Position numbers and translations under genes: made by a program
Notes under the pieces: model-generated
Database searches by the model: none
Told to the model about the DNA's origin: nothing
The model's input: only the letters and a program-made list of their open reading frames with translations
Origin: Fibrobacterota bacterium
Lineage (GTDB): Bacteria; Fibrobacterota; Fibrobacteria; UBA5070
Assembly: GCA_016715065.1 (NCBI GenBank)
Contig: JADKBN010000003.1
Coordinates: 372,001 to 436,000, forward strand
DNA length: 64,000 nt
Reading direction: 5' to 3'
In this document: positions 10,033 to 19,161 of the stretch, one piece after another
Numbering within the stretch: position 1 is the first letter of the stretch
How the letters are laid out: every line of letters starts with the position of its first letter

Positions 10033-12704
10033 GCCAGCTTCAGGACCTCCCGGCGACGCAGGGCATCCAAGGGGATGTCCGTGGCGCCGGCCAGCAAGGC
10101 GAACGGGGAGACCGTGTTGCCCGCGTTGTTCACCCGCGCCGTCAGCAAAAGCTCGGTTCCCGTCCAGACAATTTCCGTCACCTCGTCGGAAGTGCACACC
10201 GGACGGCCGCGGCCATCCAAGGTGTCCGGAAGCGCGCCTTCCCGGAATCGTTGGGCGGCCATTTCCAGCAGGTTGGCGTCGTCCTGGGGTTCCAGGCGGT
10301 AGGTCATGGTGGGGGGGACCGGCAGTCGGTGGTTGTTTTGGCGACGAAACGATATGGCGCGAAGGCCTTCGGGCAGGAAGGAGGACAACCTCTCCAAGAA
10401 CTCGCCGGGTGCCTCGCTGGCGGATTCCGCGAAGGGAGCCCCCTCCAGTTCCACCATCAGCGGCTCCGCCTGGCTTCCCAGGCCCACTGGCAGGGCGCCC
10501 GCGTTCACCAGGCGCGGCCGCGGATTGAAACCGCGACTGTAGAACAGTTTCAGACCCGATCTGCGGAAGGCTTTTTCCAGAAGGCCCATGGTGCCGTGGT
10601 GGCTCAGGAAGCGGGCGAGATCGAGCTTGGAGAAATGCAACAGCCAGGCCTCGCCGCGTTCGGATTTGGCTTGGGCTTCGCTGACGATCTCTTCGCGCGT
10701 CTCGGGCTTGGGGCGGTGCTGGAGTCGGGCCAACGAACTGGGATCCAAGGTCGCGCGGCCTTCGGCCTCGGGCGGCAATCCCGCCGCAGGGCCGGCCTTG
10801 GCCTTGCCTGCGAACGTGCCGGGAGGGGGGAGCAGTTTTTGACTGGGGTCCACCGGCGCGAGTTTGATGTCTTCGTAGTTGCCTGGAATCCCGCAGTGGT
10901 TGCAGGCACCCCAGCGACAGTCGGGGACTTCGGGGGTCTCCGGCTTGCGCATGCGCTTCCATTCCTCCTTCAGGAAGCCTTTGGTGGCCCCCGCGTGGAT
11001 GAAGTCCCAGGGGAAGACCTCGTCGAGTTCCCGCACGCGGAACACCCGATGGTCGGCGTCGTATCCATGGGCCTGGAAGATCTCCTGCCAAGCGGCCAGG
11101 CCCTGGAAGCTGTGCTCGTTGGATTCGAACACCATGCCTTTGCGCGATGCCTCGAGGATCATGGGGGCCAGCTGGCGGTCGCCGCGCGCGAAGAGCGATT
11201 CGATGAAGCCGATTTCCCAGTGACTCCAGGTGATGCGCACGTGCTTTTTGCCGCGAAACCGGTCCCGCACCCGCTGGATGCGCTCGCGGGCTTCCTCGCG
11301 GCCCACGAAGGGCTCCCATTGCATCGGGGTGAACGGCTTGGGAACCATGATCCCCACGTTCGGGTGGACTTCCGCGCGACGGGTGTGGCGGGCTCCCATG
11401 CGGGCGAGTCCGTCGATCAGTCCGCAAAACGAGTCCATGTCGTCGATGGTCTCCGTGGGCAATCCGATCATCGTGTAGAGCTTGATGGAATGTCCGCCGT
11501 TGGCGAACACGCCTTCGGCGGCGTCGTACATGTCCTGGTCGGAAATCGTCTTGTTGATCACCTTGCGCAGGCGTTCGGATCCGGTTTCCGGCGCGAAGGT
11601 GGCCGTGCGGCTGCCGCGCGCCCGGGCGACCTTGCGGGCCAGGGCCTGGCCGAACATGTTGGCGCGAAGCGAGGGCAGGGACAGGTTCACGTGGCGAAAC
11701 GCCGGGTCTTCCACCAGCCGGTCCACCAGGGGCATGATCTGGGAATAGTCGGCGGTGGAAAGCGACAGAAGTCCCAGTTCGTCCGATCCGGTGGCCGCAA
11801 GTCCCGCCTTGGCAAGATCGATCACGGCGTCTGGCGACAATTCCCGAATGGGGCGGTACCAGTACCCGGCCTGACAGAATCTGCATCCCTGGGTGCATCC
11901 CCGCAGAAGCTCCACGGCGAAGCGTTCATGCACCACGTCTCCGTTGGGAGATGGCGTGCGCACGGGGATGTCGGCGGGAACCAGGGTCTGCACCCAGGTG
12001 CGCTGCACTCCCTTGGCGCGGGCGTAAGGTCCGTTTCCATCGATTCCCACCGGAACCAGGTCGCCTTGGGGCCCGGGCTCCATGGGCAGAAGCGAGGGCA
12101 CGTACATTCCTGGCAGACCTGCGAGCTGGCGCAGGGTTTCCGCGCGGGAAACGCCTTGTTCGCGTCTGCGTTGGGCCAGTTCCATGACCGAGCGGATCAG
12201 GATTTCGCCGTCGCCGATCACGAATGCGTCGAAAAACGGCGCGACCGGTTCCGGGTTGGCCATGCAGGGGCCGCCACCGATCACCAGAGGGTCGGACTCG
12301 CCGCGTTCGGATGCCCACACCGGAATTCGTGCGAGATCCAGCACGTAGGGAACGTTGGTGTAGTTGAGTTCGGTCTGCAGCGTGATCCCGACCACGTCGA
12401 AGTCGCCAAGCGCGCGATGCGTCTCCAGGCTGGTCAGGGGCAGATCCGCCTCGCGCAATTTTTCCGCCATGTCAGGCCATGGCGCGAAGGCGCGTTCGGC
12501 GGCCCAGCGCGGATCCAGGTTCACCACGTGGTACAGGATGCGGATGGCGTTGTTGGACATGCCCAATTCGTACAGGTCCGGAAACACCAACGCCACCCGG
12601 CAGGCGGCAGATTCCTTGACGGTCTGCCCCGCTTCTCCTCCGATGTATCGGTAGGGGTTCTCCACCTGGGCGAGAAGGGGCGCGATCCGGTCCTTGAGCG
12701 TCAT
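10029..12704 (-). CDS. Radical SAM protein with B12-binding-like and DUF2344 domains (TIGR03960/TIGR03936 fusion)
   Basis: About 891 residues from ATG 12704. The N-terminal 200 residues form a B12-binding-like Rossmann region (CRVALVFPDLYELGMSN, GDFDVVGITL, VIGGGPCMANPEP). The radical SAM core follows with the iron-sulfur motif CTQGCRFC (Cys270, 274, 277). Next come a second cysteine cluster (DCRWGACNHCG) and a C-terminal radical-SAM-linked DUF2344 domain (FSKLDLARFLSHHGTMGLLE, YSRGFNPRPRL). In other bacteria the two parts can be separate adjacent genes; here they are fused. The substrate is not established. It begins a four-gene ATGA-coupled set, and GTG 12737 is an alternative start. Confidence 0.93.
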   Translation of the reverse strand: MTLKDRIAPLLAQVENPYRYIGGEAGQTVKESAACRVALVFPDLYELGMSNNAIRILYHVVNLDPRWAAERAFAPWPDMAEKLREADLPLTSLETHRALGDFDVVGITLQTELNYTNVPYVLDLARIPVWASERGESDPLVIGGGPCMANPEPVAPFFDAFVIGDGEILIRSVMELAQRRREQGVSRAETLRQLAGLPGMYVPSLLPMEPGPQGDLVPVGIDGNGPYARAKGVQRTWVQTLVPADIPVRTPSPNGDVVHERFAVELLRGCTQGCRFCQAGYWYRPIRELSPDAVIDLAKAGLAATGSDELGLLSLSTADYSQIMPLVDRLVEDPAFRHVNLSLPSLRANMFGQALARKVARARGSRTATFAPETGSERLRKVINKTISDQDMYDAAEGVFANGGHSIKLYTMIGLPTETIDDMDSFCGLIDGLARMGARHTRRAEVHPNVGIMVPKPFTPMQWEPFVGREEARERIQRVRDRFRGKKHVRITWSHWEIGFIESLFARGDRQLAPMILEASRKGMVFESNEHSFQGLAAWQEIFQAHGYDADHRVFRVRELDEVFPWDFIHAGATKGFLKEEWKRMRKPETPEVPDCRWGACNHCGIPGNYEDIKLAPVDPSQKLLPPPGTFAGKAKAGPAAGLPPEAEGRATLDPSSLARLQHRPKPETREEIVSEAQAKSERGEAWLLHFSKLDLARFLSHHGTMGLLEKAFRRSGLKLFYSRGFNPRPRLVNAGALPVGLGSQAEPLMVELEGAPFAESASEAPGEFLERLSSFLPEGLRAISFRRQNNHRLPVPPTMTYRLEPQDDANLLEMAAQRFREGALPDTLDGRGRPVCTSDEVTEIVWTGTELLLTARVNNAGNTVSPFALLAGATDIPLDALRRREVLKLA

Positions 12705-12791
12705 GGAGTTCCCGTTGGGTGAGGTGGCTGGCTCCACCTTCTGTTTGAAAGGAAGAGCAAGATACCTCCCTGCGACTCTTTCGCGTTGGGA

Positions 12792-13037
12792 TCAAACCGA
12801 CGATGGAGCCGCTTGTCTGATTCTGTGGGCGAGCGCGGTTTTGGCCGCGACCAGTCCCGAGAGGATTCCGTCTTCGAAGTGGAAGATCGGCTTGTCCTTG
12901 AGGATGGCGAAGTCTTCCGCGTTGCGCAAATCCTCGTCGGTGGCGTGCGGAACCCACTTGCGGCCCAAATCCAGGACCTTTTTTGCTTGCTGGTCGATCA
13001 TCTGGGTCAGAAGGTCGAGCGTTTCCTGGTCGGTCAT
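12792..13037 (-). CDS. Small conserved-looking hypothetical protein (81 aa)
   Basis: An 81-residue acidic soluble protein from ATG 13037 (MTDQETLDLLTQMIDQQAKK), rich in helices and with no membrane segment. It includes the stretch LGRKWVPHATDEDLRNAEDF. The length, codon use and position 87 nt upstream of the radical SAM gene on the same strand support a real gene. I do not recognise the family. A longer frame to 13271 overlaps the divergent sugar transferase and is unlikely. Confidence 0.65.
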   Translation of the reverse strand: MTDQETLDLLTQMIDQQAKKVLDLGRKWVPHATDEDLRNAEDFAILKDKPIFHFEDGILSGLVAAKTALAHRIRQAAPSSV

Positions 13038-13106
13038 GTCGGAAAGATACCGGCGAGGGAGGTGGTCACAGGTCCATACGAAGATCTTTCTTTGCTCATC
13101 AGCAAG

Positions 13107-14456
13107 ATGATGACAGACCGGAGGGAACACCGGGGGAGGCATTCCGTCCCCAATTTTCCGCGACACGTGGCGTTGGTCCGGGTGTTCCTGGATTTGTGCG
13201 GGGTTTGGGGAGCCCAGTTGGCCGCTCTTCTGGTTTGGAACGGCTTTTCGGCGGAGTTTCGGATTCCACATGCCTTTTTCGAGCAGGCGATGGCTTCTTC
13301 AGTGGTGCTGATTCTCAGTGGAGGGTGGTTCGGGTTGTATCGTCCAGGACGGACGTTTTTGGATGTCGTGGAAAACCGATCCTTGCTGCGGGCGATCCTG
13401 GTGGCGGCCTCAGGAACAAGACTTCTGTTGTTTTTGATGAAGATTCCAGTGGATGCTGTGTTCTTCGCTTTCCTTTGGATTTCCATCACCGTGTGTCTCT
13501 ACTTTGTGCACCGGAGTTTCCGTGGGTTCTGCGAGGCTTTGCGGGTCCGGGGATACGCGGAAGTTTCAGCGCTGATCTACGGAGCGGGAAAGACGGGACG
13601 GAAATTGGCATCCCAGTTGCGGCGTGCTCCCGAAATGGGAATCCAGGTGGTTGGTTTCCTGGACGACAGGGAAGCCTTGGCCGGTGCGATCCTTGACGGA
13701 ATCCCGGTCCTGGGGGATTTCCTCGCCTTGGATGGGCTGTTGGCCCAACGGCGGGCGAAAAGACTCTACATCGCCCTGCCCCAGGTCCCGCGGCGCACGG
13801 TGCTCGACATTCTCGAGGTGTGCAGGACGCGCAATGTTCCATTCCATTTCGTCCCCTCCCTTCCCGAGCAGCTCCTGCCCATGGTCGAGTTGCGGGAAGT
13901 CGAGGGAATTCCCTTGATGGGGCCACCTCCCATGCCGATGGGATTCTGGACCCGCCTGCGTCGCAGAGGCGTCGCCTTGGCATTTGGATTGCCCGCGTGG
14001 GTCTTGTATCGTGCTGCGCTCCTTTGGGTCTGGATCGCAAAGGATCCGGGTAGTGTGGTGTTCCACTCTCGTCGAGTGGTGAGCCAAGGCGGTAGGGTGG
14101 TGGTGATGCGTCGGTTCCGAGGCGAATTCGGCTCCTCGCTCATGGCGCGCTGGACTGCGGCGACATTCCGGATTCTGCGACTGGACAGCTTGCCTCTTTC
14201 CCTCAGTCTCATTCGCGGGGATCTCGCCATGGTCGGACCGCGGCCATTATCCTTGCGCCAAGCCGCCATCCTGCCTCCGGAACAGCGATTCCGGTTTCTC
14301 CAGCCGGCAGGACTCACGGGGATCTGGCGAATCGGCAGGCTGGAAAAGGAGCCGATCGACGACATGGAAGCCGATATTCAATACGCTCGCCACCAGTCTC
14401 TTCTGCTCGATCTTTCCATTGTTCTGAGAACCTTGGATTTGCCTGGCCGCGCTTGA
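13107..14456 (+). CDS. Polyprenyl-phosphate sugar-1-phosphate transferase-like protein (WbaP/WcaJ family), divergent
   Basis: About 449 residues. Four to five N-terminal membrane helices precede a central Rossmann domain (ALIYGAGKTGRKLASQL, VVGFLDDREA) and a C-terminal bacterial sugar-transferase domain (LIRGDLAMVGPRPL, PAGLTGIWRIGR). The family transfers a sugar-1-phosphate to undecaprenyl phosphate to start exopolysaccharide or O-antigen synthesis. The usual LDELPQL motif with the catalytic Asp-Glu pair reads LDSLPLS here (Asp360, Ser361), and the usual basic KFRTM region is altered to MRRFRGEF. Activity is therefore doubtful. The start is ATG 13107 or 13110, without a clear ribosome-binding site. 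Confidence 0.85.
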   Translation: MMTDRREHRGRHSVPNFPRHVALVRVFLDLCGVWGAQLAALLVWNGFSAEFRIPHAFFEQAMASSVVLILSGGWFGLYRPGRTFLDVVENRSLLRAILVAASGTRLLLFLMKIPVDAVFFAFLWISITVCLYFVHRSFRGFCEALRVRGYAEVSALIYGAGKTGRKLASQLRRAPEMGIQVVGFLDDREALAGAILDGIPVLGDFLALDGLLAQRRAKRLYIALPQVPRRTVLDILEVCRTRNVPFHFVPSLPEQLLPMVELREVEGIPLMGPPPMPMGFWTRLRRRGVALAFGLPAWVLYRAALLWVWIAKDPGSVVFHSRRVVSQGGRVVVMRRFRGEFGSSLMARWTAATFRILRLDSLPLSLSLIRGDLAMVGPRPLSLRQAAILPPEQRFRFLQPAGLTGIWRIGRLEKEPIDDMEADIQYARHQSLLLDLSIVLRTLDLPGRA

Positions 14457-14474
14457 CTCTATCTTTCGGGGTCC

Positions 14475-15389
14475 ATGTTGTTTCAGCCCGGCTCGCCGGA
14501 ACTCCAGATCTACCGTGACTATGCACATTCCATGGGGCCACTGCCCTGCTTGGATCCGATTCCTTCCACGTCCTTGGAAGAGCTCGCCGACCTGTACGAC
14601 GGATTCCTCCTGGATTCCTACGGCGTTCTCAATCGTGCGGAGGAGCCCATCGCGCTCGCCGCCGAGGGCGTGGAATGGCTGAAGTCGATCGGGCGAAAGG
14701 TGCGAGTCCTCACCAACAACGCAGCCCTTTCCGAGGAGGACAACCGCAGCCTCCTGTCGAGCATCGGCATTCCCTTGGAGCATGGGGAGGTCGTCTGTTC
14801 GGGATCCCTCTTGGCTCGCGAGCGCGAGCGACTGGGCATCGAGGGGCCGGTCTTCTACATGGGACTGGCTTCGGGGCGGGAATATCTTCGGATGGCCGGC
14901 TTGGCCACCACCGACAAACCGGACGCCACGCGCGTGGTCGTATTGGGAAGCTCGCGTGGCTACCGCATGCGCAGGATCGCCGAAGCGCAAAAAATTCTTT
15001 CCCAGGAGGGCAGCCTCCTGGTGGTCCTCAATCCGGACGCCGTGGCGCCCAGGCCCGGAGGAGTGATGGCGCGCGTATCCGGAGTCACTGCACGTTCACT
15101 AGCCCGCGGAACAGGGTGCAAAGTCGCTCTGCTGGGAAAACCGTTCGGCGAGATCTACTCCTTGGCTCTGGAACGGATCGGGCTTTCCGCAGATCGCGTC
15201 GTGGCCATCGGAGACACGTTGGCCACCGACATCCTGGGTGCCCGGCACGCAGGGATTTCCAGCGCATTGGTCCTTACGGGGGTGACGGCGCCGGAGCGCG
15301 CGCGCACGGAAATCAAGGCTTGGGGAATCTGGCCGCATCGGATTCTTTCCGATCTTCGCCCGCCTATCCAACAGGACTTGTCGGACTGA
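14475..15389 (+). CDS. HAD-superfamily class IIA hydrolase-like protein
   Basis: A 304-residue NagD/TIGR01459-like HAD protein. Motif I is FLLDSYGVL (Asp47, Tyr49), motif II lies at VRVLTNNAA, a Lys at LLGKPFGEIY, and motif IV at GDTLATDILGARHAGI. Class IIA HADs are typically phosphatases acting on small metabolites. The second motif-I acid is Tyr instead of Asp; TIGR01459 members carry Trp there, so this is a subfamily feature more than decay. It begins 18 nt after the sugar-transferase stop, suggesting one unit. The substrate is unknown. Confidence 0.85.
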   Translation: MLFQPGSPELQIYRDYAHSMGPLPCLDPIPSTSLEELADLYDGFLLDSYGVLNRAEEPIALAAEGVEWLKSIGRKVRVLTNNAALSEEDNRSLLSSIGIPLEHGEVVCSGSLLARERERLGIEGPVFYMGLASGREYLRMAGLATTDKPDATRVVVLGSSRGYRMRRIAEAQKILSQEGSLLVVLNPDAVAPRPGGVMARVSGVTARSLARGTGCKVALLGKPFGEIYSLALERIGLSADRVVAIGDTLATDILGARHAGISSALVLTGVTAPERARTEIKAWGIWPHRILSDLRPPIQQDLSD

Positions 15390-15462
15390 CATTGGCAACT
15401 ATCCTTCCCGGGGGAATTTTCGTATTGTTTCCGGGTTCTGTACCGAAGGGGTCGCGTTTCAC

Positions 15463-16662
15463 ATGAAGTCTCTATCGTCCACCGTCCTTGCCCTGGCGCC
15501 TTCCATGACGGTGGCTATCGATACTCGCGCCAAGGAACTCCAGGCATCCGGTCTGGATGTGGTTGGACTCGGAGCCGGAGAGCCCGATTTCGACACACCA
15601 CAGCACATCAAGGAGGCGGCGATCGCCTCCCTGCGGGAGGGGCGCACCAAGTACACTGCCCCCACGGGCATTCCGGAACTCAAACGGGCCGTCTCCGACA
15701 AGCTTTTGCGCGAAAACCAAGTCCGCATCGCCCCGGAACAAGTGGTCATCACTTCAGGCGTCAAACACGCCGTCGCCAACGTGCTCCAGACGTTGCTCAA
15801 CGCCGGCGACGAAGTGGTGATTCCGGCTCCGTATTGGGTGACGTATCCGGAATTGGTGAAGTTGTACGGTGGGAAACCTGTCTTTATTCCCACTTCCGTA
15901 GATACCCAATACAAGATCACTCCCGCCCAGCTGGAAGCGGCCATCACGCCGCGTACCAAGGTGCTGATCCTGTGCAATCCGTCCAATCCCACCGGCATGG
16001 TCTACGGCAAAGCCGACCTCGAAGCCTTCGCGGAAATCCTGGTCCGCCACGACGTCTACGTCATGACCGACGAGATCTACGAACACATCCTGTACGATGA
16101 CCGCACCCCGGTGTCCATCGCCTCTCTGGGTCCGGAAATCCTCTCTCGTTCTCTGATCGTCAACGGCCTTTCCAAAGCCTACGCCATGACCGGCTGGCGG
16201 GTAGGGTATTTCGCAGGACCTGCGCCCATTGCCAAGGCCATTGGTTCGTTGCAAAGCCAAGCGACGCACCATCCTGCCAATCCATCGCAGTACGCGGCCG
16301 TTGCGGCCCTCGATGGTGGACTTGATTTCGTCCATGAGATGGTGCGCGAATTTTCGCTGCGCCGCGACTTCGTGGTGGGAAACCTTAGGTCCATTCCCGG
16401 AGTGATCGCCCCCAACCCGGAGGGAGCCTTCTACGCCCTTCCGGAGGTTTCGCATTTTTACGGGCGCAAGACCCCATCTGGCAAGGTCATCGCCGGTTCG
16501 TTGGATCTTTGTGAATTCTTGCTTGCCGAACACCTCCTAGCGGTGGTTCCGGGCATCGCGTTCGGTGACGATCGGTGTATACGACTTTCCTACGCAACCT
16601 CCATGCAGAATCTGGAAAGAGCCATGGTTAGGCTCAAATCCGGGCTCGGCTCCTTGGTCTGA
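15463..16662 (+). CDS. Pyridoxal-phosphate aspartate aminotransferase (class I, subgroup I-gamma type)
   Basis: A 399-residue fold-type I aminotransferase with AAPEQ-style family hallmarks. It has GLGAGEPDFDTP near the N-terminus, NPSNPTGMVY, TDEIYEHILYD, and the PLP lysine in NGLSKAYAMTGWRVGY (Lys238). The closest characterised type is bacterial aspartate/prephenate aminotransferase, which makes aspartate or arogenate with glutamate as partner. The prephenate dehydratase at 6368 makes an aromatic role possible but not proven. The stop is followed 1 nt later by the kinase ATG. Confidence 0.94.
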   Translation: MKSLSSTVLALAPSMTVAIDTRAKELQASGLDVVGLGAGEPDFDTPQHIKEAAIASLREGRTKYTAPTGIPELKRAVSDKLLRENQVRIAPEQVVITSGVKHAVANVLQTLLNAGDEVVIPAPYWVTYPELVKLYGGKPVFIPTSVDTQYKITPAQLEAAITPRTKVLILCNPSNPTGMVYGKADLEAFAEILVRHDVYVMTDEIYEHILYDDRTPVSIASLGPEILSRSLIVNGLSKAYAMTGWRVGYFAGPAPIAKAIGSLQSQATHHPANPSQYAAVAALDGGLDFVHEMVREFSLRRDFVVGNLRSIPGVIAPNPEGAFYALPEVSHFYGRKTPSGKVIAGSLDLCEFLLAEHLLAVVPGIAFGDDRCIRLSYATSMQNLERAMVRLKSGLGSLV

Positions 16663-16663
16663 A

Positions 16664-17734
16664 ATGCCTCCTCCCGCGCCAACCCACATCGGACGATACC
16701 TGCTGGAGGCCGAGATCGGTCGCGGCGGTGCGGGAGCCGTTTGGAGGGCGCGTGATCCGCTGCTGCAGCGCGAGGTTGCCATCAAGCTTCTCTCGGGGCC
16801 CATGCCCGGGGAAGACCGTGACGACACCCAGCGTTTTTTGGCGGAAGCCAGAGCAATCGCCCGGTTGGTCCACCAGAACATCGTGGTGCTCTACGACTAC
16901 GGCGCGGTGGATGGCCGCCATTGGCTGGCCATGCAACATGTGCAGGGCTGTTCGCTCTCCAAGTTGGTCACCAAAGAAGGTCCTCTCACCCCGGCGCGCA
17001 CGGTCGAGATTGCCCGCCAGATGCTTCGGGCCTTGCGCTACGCCCACGGGCAGCACCTGCTCCATCGTGATGTGAAGAGTTCCAACATTCTCCTGGACGA
17101 ACCAACTGGCATGGCTTTGTTGGGGGATTTCGGGATCGCGTTGATGGCCGACACCGAGCGCCTGACCACCGAGGGCGTCGCGTTGGGCACTCCCGAATAC
17201 ATGAGTCCCGAGCAATGCCAGGGCATGGAGTTGGACGAGCGATCCGATATCTACTCGCTGGGCGTGGTGTTGTACGAATGCCTCTCCGGCAAGCCGCCTT
17301 TCCTGGCCGAAGCTCCCCTCGCCATCGCCTACAAGCATGTTCATGAGAGCCCGCCTCCGATCCAGCGGACCGACCTGCCACCGGCGATGATGGCTGTTTT
17401 GCGCAAAGCTTTGGCCAAGCGCAAGGAAGACCGCTTTCCCTCCGCCGAAGCCATGCTGGAAGCTCTGGATCAGGTTGGCGATCGCAAACCGTCTTCCAGC
17501 CAACCGGTACTGAACAACGACAATCTCCGCTCAGGAAGGGATCGAAGACTCCCCGCCGATCGCCGTGCCATCGACCGTCGCCGCGGCATGCGCCGAGGGG
17601 AAGATCCTGCCTCGGAAAGCGGCCCGGAAAAAACGGCGATTCCCCGCTGGCTTCTGGCAGTGGGGATTTCCCTCGTGGCATTGGTTTTAGCCACGTTTCT
17701 GCTGGTTGCCTGGTTTGTCCTCTCCCACTCCTGA
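16664..17734 (+). CDS. Hanks-type Ser/Thr protein kinase, membrane anchored
   Basis: About 356 residues. The kinase domain (residues about 8-265) is complete: glycine loop IGRGGAGAVW, VAIKLL lysine, HRDVKSSN catalytic loop, DFG and the APE-equivalent PEYMSPEQ. An Arg-rich juxtamembrane linker and one C-terminal membrane helix (WLLAVGISLVALVLATFLLV) follow, ending in a very short tail, so no PASTA or other sensor is present. ATG 16664 follows the aminotransferase stop (TGAAATG), suggesting coupling. An FHA reader sits elsewhere in the window. Targets are unknown. Confidence 0.93.
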   Translation: MPPPAPTHIGRYLLEAEIGRGGAGAVWRARDPLLQREVAIKLLSGPMPGEDRDDTQRFLAEARAIARLVHQNIVVLYDYGAVDGRHWLAMQHVQGCSLSKLVTKEGPLTPARTVEIARQMLRALRYAHGQHLLHRDVKSSNILLDEPTGMALLGDFGIALMADTERLTTEGVALGTPEYMSPEQCQGMELDERSDIYSLGVVLYECLSGKPPFLAEAPLAIAYKHVHESPPPIQRTDLPPAMMAVLRKALAKRKEDRFPSAEAMLEALDQVGDRKPSSSQPVLNNDNLRSGRDRRLPADRRAIDRRRGMRRGEDPASESGPEKTAIPRWLLAVGISLVALVLATFLLVAWFVLSHS

Positions 17735-18095
17735 TTTTCGCCGCGTCACAGGCAAACAAGGCGAAGACCTCGCGGCAGCGTTTCTGGAGCGGAAGTCCAT
17801 CCGCCTCCTGCACCGGAATTGGCGTCACGGCCGCGGAGAGCTGGACCTGGTTGGAGTCGCTCTGGACGGCACGATCGTGTTCGTGGAAGTGAAAACTGCG
17901 CGAGGGGAGTGGGCCGGCGATCCCGGAGAATGGATCACGCCTCAAAAACAACTTCGGCTGAGCCGCCTAGCCTTGGCCTGGCTGGTGCGCAATCAGGCAA
18001 CGCACCGGCAGGTGCGTTTCGATGCGGTCTTGGTGCGAAAAGGGATCGTGGAACACGTGGAGGACGCGTTCCGTCCCCCTCTGGCGGGCTTTTAG
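17706..18095 (+). CDS. YraN/UPF0102 family protein
   Basis: About 129 residues with the YraN pattern: GKQGEDLAAAFLERK, WRHGRGELDLVG, IVFVEVKT and a C-terminal RFDAVLV. The E-x-D...E-V-K set matches a PD-(D/E)XK nuclease-like fold related to Holliday-junction resolvases; the cellular role is not settled. The likely start is TTG at 17706 or 17715, overlapping the kinase 3' end by about 20-29 nt. Its stop overlaps the convergent obg stop by 2 nt. Confidence 0.88.
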   Translation: MPGLSSPTPDFRRVTGKQGEDLAAAFLERKSIRLLHRNWRHGRGELDLVGVALDGTIVFVEVKTARGEWAGDPGEWITPQKQLRLSRLALAWLVRNQATHRQVRFDAVLVRKGIVEHVEDAFRPPLAGF

Positions 18096-19114
18096 GCCGC
18101 ATCCTCCGCTGCCTTGGCTTTGATCTTCCCCACTTCCTTCCAGAGTGCGTCCACAAGCGGCTTGAGCCCGGTGTGGGCTTGGGCCGAGACGTAGAAAGAC
18201 CTAGGCAGGAGCTTGGGGTCGATGGGTTGGCCTTTGTCGCACTTGTTGACCGCCACCATCCACGGCTTTTCCAGCAGGCGGGGATGGTAGGCGCCCAATT
18301 CGTCGCGCAAGGTTTTCACCGTCGAGCGGACCCGTAGGCCGCGAGCTTCGTCGGTTTCGTCGTCGCTCTTGGGGTCCCAGGGATCCACAACAAATAGCAG
18401 CACCCGGGTGCGTTCGATATGGCGCAGGAACTGGTGGCCCAATCCCTTGCCTTCCGATGCACCTTCGATCAGGCCGGGAATATCGGCCATGACAAAGGAA
18501 TACCCTTCGCCAACAGGGACGATCCCGAGATTGGGCTTCAGAGTGGTGAATGGGTAGTCGGAAATCCGGGGGTGGGCCCGGGAAACCGCTGAAATCAATG
18601 AGCTTTTACCCGCATTGGGGTAGCCGACCAATCCGACGTCCGCGACCAACTTCAGTTCCAGCTGGAGTTCGCGATTCTCGCCAGGAAGACCTGGGAGGGC
18701 TTTCCGGGGGGCCTGGTTGCGGGCGGTGGGGAAGTGCTGGTTGCCCAGTCCGCCTTTTCCGCCATGGGCGGCAACCCATCGGGTGCCGGCTTGGGTAAGG
18801 TCGGCGAGGAGGTTCCCCTCCATGTCCTTGACCAAAGTCCCTTGCGGAATCAGAATGACAAGGTCTTCTCCGTCCCGTCCCGTGCAATTGGAACCCAGGC
18901 CGTGCTCGCCGCGCTCCGCCCGGAACGTCCGGACTGTTCCGATGTCGTACAAGGTGTGTACGTGCACGGATGCTTCGAGGATGACGTGGCCTCCGCGACC
19001 ACCATCCCCACCGTTGGGACCTCCGAAGGGGACGTACTTCTCCCGTCGAAATGAAGAACAACCTTTGCCGCCATCACCAGCCTGAACCTGGATTCGACTC
19101 TCGTCGAGAAACAT
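18092..19114 (-). CDS. obg: GTPase Obg/CgtA
   Basis: Obg, 340 residues, a ribosome-assembly GTPase. The Gly-rich OBG domain fills residues 1-155 (GDGGKGCSSFRREKYVPFGG, GGKGGLGNQHFPT). The G domain has GYPNAGKSSL (P-loop), DIPGLIEGAS (G3) and NKCDKGQ (G4). There is no C-terminal OCT domain. ATG 19114 has a good ribosome-binding site (GAGAGGGAA). Directly upstream of that site is a strong terminator hairpin with its U-tract 17 nt from the start codon, suggesting control by attenuation or readthrough. Confidence 0.97.
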   Translation of the reverse strand: MFLDESRIQVQAGDGGKGCSSFRREKYVPFGGPNGGDGGRGGHVILEASVHVHTLYDIGTVRTFRAERGEHGLGSNCTGRDGEDLVILIPQGTLVKDMEGNLLADLTQAGTRWVAAHGGKGGLGNQHFPTARNQAPRKALPGLPGENRELQLELKLVADVGLVGYPNAGKSSLISAVSRAHPRISDYPFTTLKPNLGIVPVGEGYSFVMADIPGLIEGASEGKGLGHQFLRHIERTRVLLFVVDPWDPKSDDETDEARGLRVRSTVKTLRDELGAYHPRLLEKPWMVAVNKCDKGQPIDPKLLPRSFYVSAQAHTGLKPLVDALWKEVGKIKAKAAEDAA

Positions 19115-19130
19115 GAATTCCCTCTCAAAC

Positions 19131-19161
19131 AAAAAAAAAGGAGGACTCCCAGAGCCCCCCT
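19131..19161 (-). terminator. Intrinsic terminator directly upstream of obg (possible attenuator)
   Basis: On the minus strand an 11-bp stem (AAGGGGGGCTC / GAGTCCTCCTT, two G-U pairs, 3-nt loop TGG) is followed by nine U residues. It lies after the small secreted gene at 19191 and ends 16 nt before the obg start codon, leaving no room for a promoter between terminator and ribosome-binding site. Confidence 0.85.

Noticed and set aside
10251..12722. Plus-strand open frame of 823 codons
   Set aside because: Lies fully antisense to the well-supported radical SAM gene; composition typical of GC-rich shadow frames.
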